This document shows positions 60,878 through 64,000 of a stretch of DNA of 64,000 bases, piece after piece (position 1 is the stretch's first letter; every line of letters starts with the position of its first letter). The position numbers and the translations under genes are program-made. The DNA comes from VAZQ01 sp963821505 (lineage in GTDB: Bacteria; Pseudomonadota; Alphaproteobacteria; Rhizobiales; Xanthobacteraceae). The notes beneath the pieces were generated by a model. That model searched no databases, was not told where the DNA came from, and was given only the letters and a program-made list of their open reading frames with translations. Location: contig CAWGEH010000034.1 of NCBI GenBank assembly GCA_963821505.1, forward strand, positions 434,001 to 498,000. Reading direction: 5' to 3'.

Positions 60878-62159
60878 TCACGCGGGCTCGCGGCTCATCA
60901 CCAGCGACACGTTCTGGCCGCCGAAGCCGAACGAGTTCGACAGCGCGTGCCGCACCTTGGCATCGCGCGCCGTGTTCGGCACGACATCGAGCGGGATGGC
61001 CGGATCGGGGACGTTGTAATTGATGGTCGGCGGCAGGCGCTGATGCTCCAGCGTCAACAGCGTGAATACCGTCTCCACCGCTCCGGCTGCCGACAAGCGT
61101 GTGGCCGACCATGGATTTGTTGGACGAGATCGGAATTGACTTCGCGCGCTCTCCGAACACCGATGCTACGCCGAGATATTCCATCTTGTCGTTCTCGGGC
61201 GTCCCGGTGCCGTGCGGATTGATGTAGTCGATGTCGTCGGGAGTGAGGCCGGCGTCCGCGATGGCGTTGCGGATGCAGCCGATGATCGGCTTGCCGTCGG
61301 GACTCGAGCGGGTGCGGTGGAACGAATTCGCCATCTCGCCGCAGCCCGCCAATACGCCCAGGATTTTCGCCCCGCGCGCCGTGGCGGATTCGTAGCTCTC
61401 GAGCACGAGGGCGGCGGCGCCCTCCGCCATGACGAAGCCGTCGCGGTTCTTGGAGAACGGCTTTGCCGCCGCCTGCGGCGGGTCGTTGGCGGTCGACAAC
61501 GCGGAAAGGAGGGAGAAGCGGATCAAGGCCTCCGGATTGACGGAGCCGTCGGTGCCGATGCACAGCGCGGCCTCGGTTTCGCCGCGGCGGATCGCCTCGA
61601 CGCCGAGCTGGATCGCGCTCGCGCCCGAGGCACAGGCGGTCGACACCGAAATCGGCGAACCCTTGGTGCCGAAACGGTCGGCGAGATGTTCGCCGACCGA
61701 GCCGAACAGGCAGCGCTCATGAATGGCGTGGAAGCGGCCCGAGGCGCTGGCGCGCAAGAGGTCGTCGTATCCGACCGCATCATTGGCGCCGCAGGCGGCC
61801 GCGAAAGCATCGCGGTGCGGCCACTCGATCTCGACCGGCGCGACCGCCAGGAACAGCGGTCCCGGGAACTCGCCCTTGCGCCCGATGCGCGCCTCGGCAA
61901 TCGCTTCCTCGGCGACCATGAACGCCATGCGCTCGCCCAGCTCGGTCGAGCAGAACGGCTCGACCGGCACGAAGTCGACGCTGCCGGCGATCGTGGTCTT
62001 GAGGCCCTCGTTGGCAAAGCGCGTGATGCGATGGATGCCGGATTCTCCGGCCGTGAGCTTGGCCCAGTTGTCTGCTTTCCCCGCGCCCAGCGAGGTGATG
62101 ACGCCCATGCCGGTGACCACCACGACCGGCCGCCCGTTCTTGTCGCGCGCAGACGCCAT
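60878..62159 (-). pseudogene. Ketosynthase FabF1-like of the AcpXL cluster, one frameshift
   Basis: A beta-ketoacyl-ACP synthase with a complete active site: Cys176 in STACASGAS, His in INPHGTGT and His in NKSMVGH. It should elongate acyl chains on AcpXL to C28. The frame breaks at 61095-61096, where one extra A on the plus strand shifts HTL into VGSRSGG; removing it restores HTLSAAGAVETVFTLLTLEHQ and the normal end SFGFGGQNVSLVMSREPA. Since the rest of the cluster is preserved, a sequence error is more likely than true loss. Length when corrected is about 426 residues, normal for FabF. Confidence 0.88.
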
Positions 62160-62171
62160 CTCAAGCCTCCT

Positions 62172-63359
62172 TCACCTTACCGCCTCGACCAGCGCCATGC
62201 CCTCGCCGCGCCAGTGACCGACCGCGGTGACCGCGATCCGGTCGAGCGGACCTTCATACGCCCGTTCCACCCCCGAGGAATCGGTGGGCGGAAACAACTT
62301 TTCGCGACCGAGCGCGAGCGTGGCAAGGGCAATGTTCATGGCGAATTGCGGCTCGAAGCCGTGACCGAGAATGCTGCCCGTCGCCCGCACCGGCACTTCG
62401 GGGATGGACTTGAGCCAGGAGCGCTCCTCGTCGGTCGCGGGCTGCGCACCTGTCGCCCCCGAGATCACCGCGACGCGTCCGGCCGCCGGCCGCGGGGCGA
62501 GGCTTTGCCACATCCGCGCCAGCGCGGCGGTGGTTGCGCCGGCCGGCCGGCTCGATCGCTCCGACACGACCCCGGACAACCGCGCCAGTGGCGTGGCGTT
62601 GCGCGCCTCGGCATGGCCGCGCGCCTCCAGGACAAGGAATGCGCCGAGCGAGCCGAGCACCATGCCGCTTGAGCGCTCCCAGACCGGCTGGAACGCGCCC
62701 CGCAACATGTGGCCTCCGGCGTCGTAGAGCAGCAGCAGATCTTCTCGCTCGCCGTTGTGCGATCCGCCCACGAGCGCCAGCTCGCTTTGTCCGGAGGCAA
62801 TGCGCGCGAGCGCGATGCGCACCGCGTCGACGCCCGCCGCCTCCTCGCCCATGAACGTGCGCGAGGAGCCGGTGACGCCGTGCACGATCGAAATATTGCC
62901 GGCGAGCAGATTGGACAGTTGCGCCAGGAACAGCGTCGGCCGCAGATCGCTCATCAGCCGTTCGTTGAGGAACGCGCCGGGATTGGCGGATTTCGGCTTG
63001 TTGGTGAGGATCGTACCGTCGGCCGCGATATCGCGCTCGCCGCCGCCGGCGGCGACGATCATGTCCATGTGTGCGAGCAACTCGGCATTGCCCTTCACGC
63101 CGGCATCCGCGAGCGCGAGCCCGGCGGCGTAGGTGCCGATGCGCTGCCACGCCTCCATCTGGCGCTGGTCGCCCTTCTTCGGGATCTGCTTGTCGAGATC
63201 GAGCGGCGCCAGCGGATGGACCAGGTAGGGGGCGAAGGTCTCGGCATCGACCACGATGCGTCGCTCGGTGAGCCCGCGCCAATGCGCATCGGCGCCTTCG
63301 CCCAGGCACGACACGATGCCGATGCCGGTGATCCAGGCTTCGCGCGGCGCGTCAGCCAT
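62172..63359 (-). CDS. Ketosynthase-like protein with degenerate active site (FabF2-like of the AcpXL cluster)
   Basis: A 395-residue KAS-fold protein (EAWITGIGIVSCLGEGADAHW start; ALVGGSHNGER; SILGHGFEPQFAMN). The nucleophilic cysteine position reads VTGSSRTFMGEE (residues 162-172) with serines instead, and the HGTGT histidine motif reads SGATGAQ; only the last histidine (GH) remains. It is therefore unlikely to condense on its own and resembles the chain-length factor of type II polyketide systems, which pairs with an active ketosynthase. Its start overlaps the fabZ-like stop and its stop is 12 bp from the start of the intact-site partner, so equal co-expression is likely. Confidence 0.85.
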   Translation of the reverse strand: MADAPREAWITGIGIVSCLGEGADAHWRGLTERRIVVDAETFAPYLVHPLAPLDLDKQIPKKGDQRQMEAWQRIGTYAAGLALADAGVKGNAELLAHMDMIVAAGGGERDIAADGTILTNKPKSANPGAFLNERLMSDLRPTLFLAQLSNLLAGNISIVHGVTGSSRTFMGEEAAGVDAVRIALARIASGQSELALVGGSHNGEREDLLLLYDAGGHMLRGAFQPVWERSSGMVLGSLGAFLVLEARGHAEARNATPLARLSGVVSERSSRPAGATTAALARMWQSLAPRPAAGRVAVISGATGAQPATDEERSWLKSIPEVPVRATGSILGHGFEPQFAMNIALATLALGREKLFPPTDSSGVERAYEGPLDRIAVTAVGHWRGEGMALVEAVR

Positions 63360-63826
63360 GGGGGACGGTCCCCAGCGGGAATTCGAGGATTGCCGCCATT
63401 TTCTCCATGCTGGCGCGGAACTCGGCGTTGGGAAACTCGACCAGCCGGAAGGTGATTTCGGCGTTGCAGACGAGCTTGCCCTCGCAGCGGATGTCGGCCT
63501 TGGTCACGGCGTAGCCCGAACCTTCGTGCAGCAGCTTGGCCGTCAGCGAAAGGTTTTGGCCGGGGGTCACGAACGAGCGCAGCTTCGCCTCCTTCAGCGC
63601 GGCGAAGAACGGCATCCGCGTGAACTTGGTCACCCCGATGACGAGCCAGCCGGAGGTCTGCGCCATGGCTTCGATGAGCAGCACGCCTGGCATCAGCGGA
63701 TAACCGGGGAAGTGGCCCTCGAAGATGGTCGAACTCGGCGGGGACGCGCGCCTCGGTACGGATCGTCTGATCGGCAAGATTGAGGTCGACGATGCGGTCG
63801 ATGAGCTGAAAGTACTCGATGCGCAT
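63352..63826 (-). pseudogene. FabZ-like 3-hydroxyacyl-ACP dehydratase of the AcpXL cluster, one frameshift
   Basis: A hot-dog-fold dehydratase of about 158 residues when corrected. MRIEYFQLIDRIVDLNLADQTIRTEARVPAE is in one frame; STIFEGHFPGYPLMPGVLLIEAMAQTSGWLV, with the catalytic histidine in GHFPG and the glutamate in IEAMAQ, is in another. One extra A at 63732-63733 on the plus strand explains the break. The stop overlaps the next gene's start by 8 bp. Both halves are conserved, so I suspect sequence error. It would dehydrate 3-hydroxyacyl-AcpXL in chain growth. Confidence 0.87.
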
Positions 63827-63835
63827 GCGAGCGCG

Positions 63836-64000
63836 TCAAGCGCCCTTGGCAGCGACAAGCTCGTCGATGCGGGTGCACAGGTTGTTCAATTGAAAATATT
63901 GTTCGGTCGTCGCCTTGCCGTCGTTGACCTCCTGCGTCCACTGCTCCAGCGGCATTTTGATTCCGAACGCTTTGTCGATCGCAAACGCGATATCGAGAAA
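63836..64000 (-). CDS. acpXL: Acyl carrier protein AcpXL (5' part outside window)
   Basis: The last 54 codons of a special acyl carrier protein: FLDIAFAIDKAFGIKMPLEQW then TTEQYFQLNNLCTRIDELVAAKGA, a good match to rhizobial AcpXL endings. The serine that carries phosphopantetheine lies in the missing part. AcpXL holds the growing very-long-chain hydroxy fatty acid that LpxXL adds to lipid A. It is 9 bp upstream of the fabZ-like gene. Confidence 0.9.
   Translation of the reverse strand, partial: FLDIAFAIDKAFGIKMPLEQWTQEVNDGKATTEQYFQLNNLCTRIDELVAAKGA

Noticed and set aside
1..64000. CRISPR array, tRNA or rRNA genes, integrase-type attachment sites, riboswitches
   Set aside because: Scanned by eye; no regularly spaced identical repeats, no cloverleaf-like sequence with a T-loop, no rRNA segment and no recognisable riboswitch core were found.

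Overview
The window looks like a chromosomal segment of a high-GC alphaproteobacterium of the order Hyphomicrobiales (Rhizobiales), most likely from the Xanthobacteraceae/Bradyrhizobiaceae side. Three things point there: a complete acpXL-type gene cluster for very-long-chain acylation of lipid A at the right end, a DUF2865 protein, and dense families of short palindromic repeats typical of that group. The placement is inference from gene content; no rRNA or other phylogenetic marker is present, and I saw no tRNA gene, rRNA gene or CRISPR array.

Layout. 1-22.7 kb is ordinary housekeeping and metabolism: NAD synthetase (cut by the left edge), a MetE-like protein, DUF2865, a DMT-family exporter, maleylacetoacetate isomerase with a MarR regulator, cysteinyl-tRNA synthetase, a DUF559 cassette, a GNAT enzyme, two tiny membrane proteins, citramalate synthase, a LOG-family protein, an Atm1-type ABC exporter followed by psd and pssA (phosphatidylethanolamine synthesis), an SDR, a GIY-YIG protein, a GST, and secreted or anchored proteins of unknown function. 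Gaps between these genes are filled by several interspersed repeat families. 22.9-33 kb holds a frameshifted luciferase-like oxidoreductase, mmsA, two VOC proteins with a divergent MarR regulator, and a HlyD-permease-permease-HlyD export operon that carries many single-base frameshifts. 33-41 kb is a patchy region with small ORFs, a truncated DsbA-like gene, a YVTN propeller plus DUF305 pair, a decayed amine-oxidase remnant, a racemase, DUF1993 and a HigBA-like toxin-antitoxin pair. 41.3-47.4 kb is one MmeI-like type IIL restriction-modification gene broken into three pieces by two almost identical, inverted copies of a 1285-bp IS3-family element.

47-59 kb carries a Tat-exported amine oxidase, a cupin, a luciferase-like oxidoreductase divergent from gentisate 1,2-dioxygenase, tandem Kup potassium transporters, a rhodanese and a polyamine-type binding protein. 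58.9-64 kb is the lipid A very-long-chain fatty acid cluster read on the minus strand: acpXL (cut by the right edge), fabZ-like, two ketosynthase-like genes, an alcohol dehydrogenase-like gene and the acyltransferase lpxXL. One of the two ketosynthase-like proteins has lost its catalytic cysteine, which suggests a ketosynthase/chain-length-factor pair.

Caution: at least thirteen single-base frameshifts can be located by eye in 22.9-44 kb and 61-64 kb, several in short homopolymers and some in genes expected to be functional. Many may be sequence errors rather than true pseudogenes, so features labelled pseudogene should be read with that in mind.
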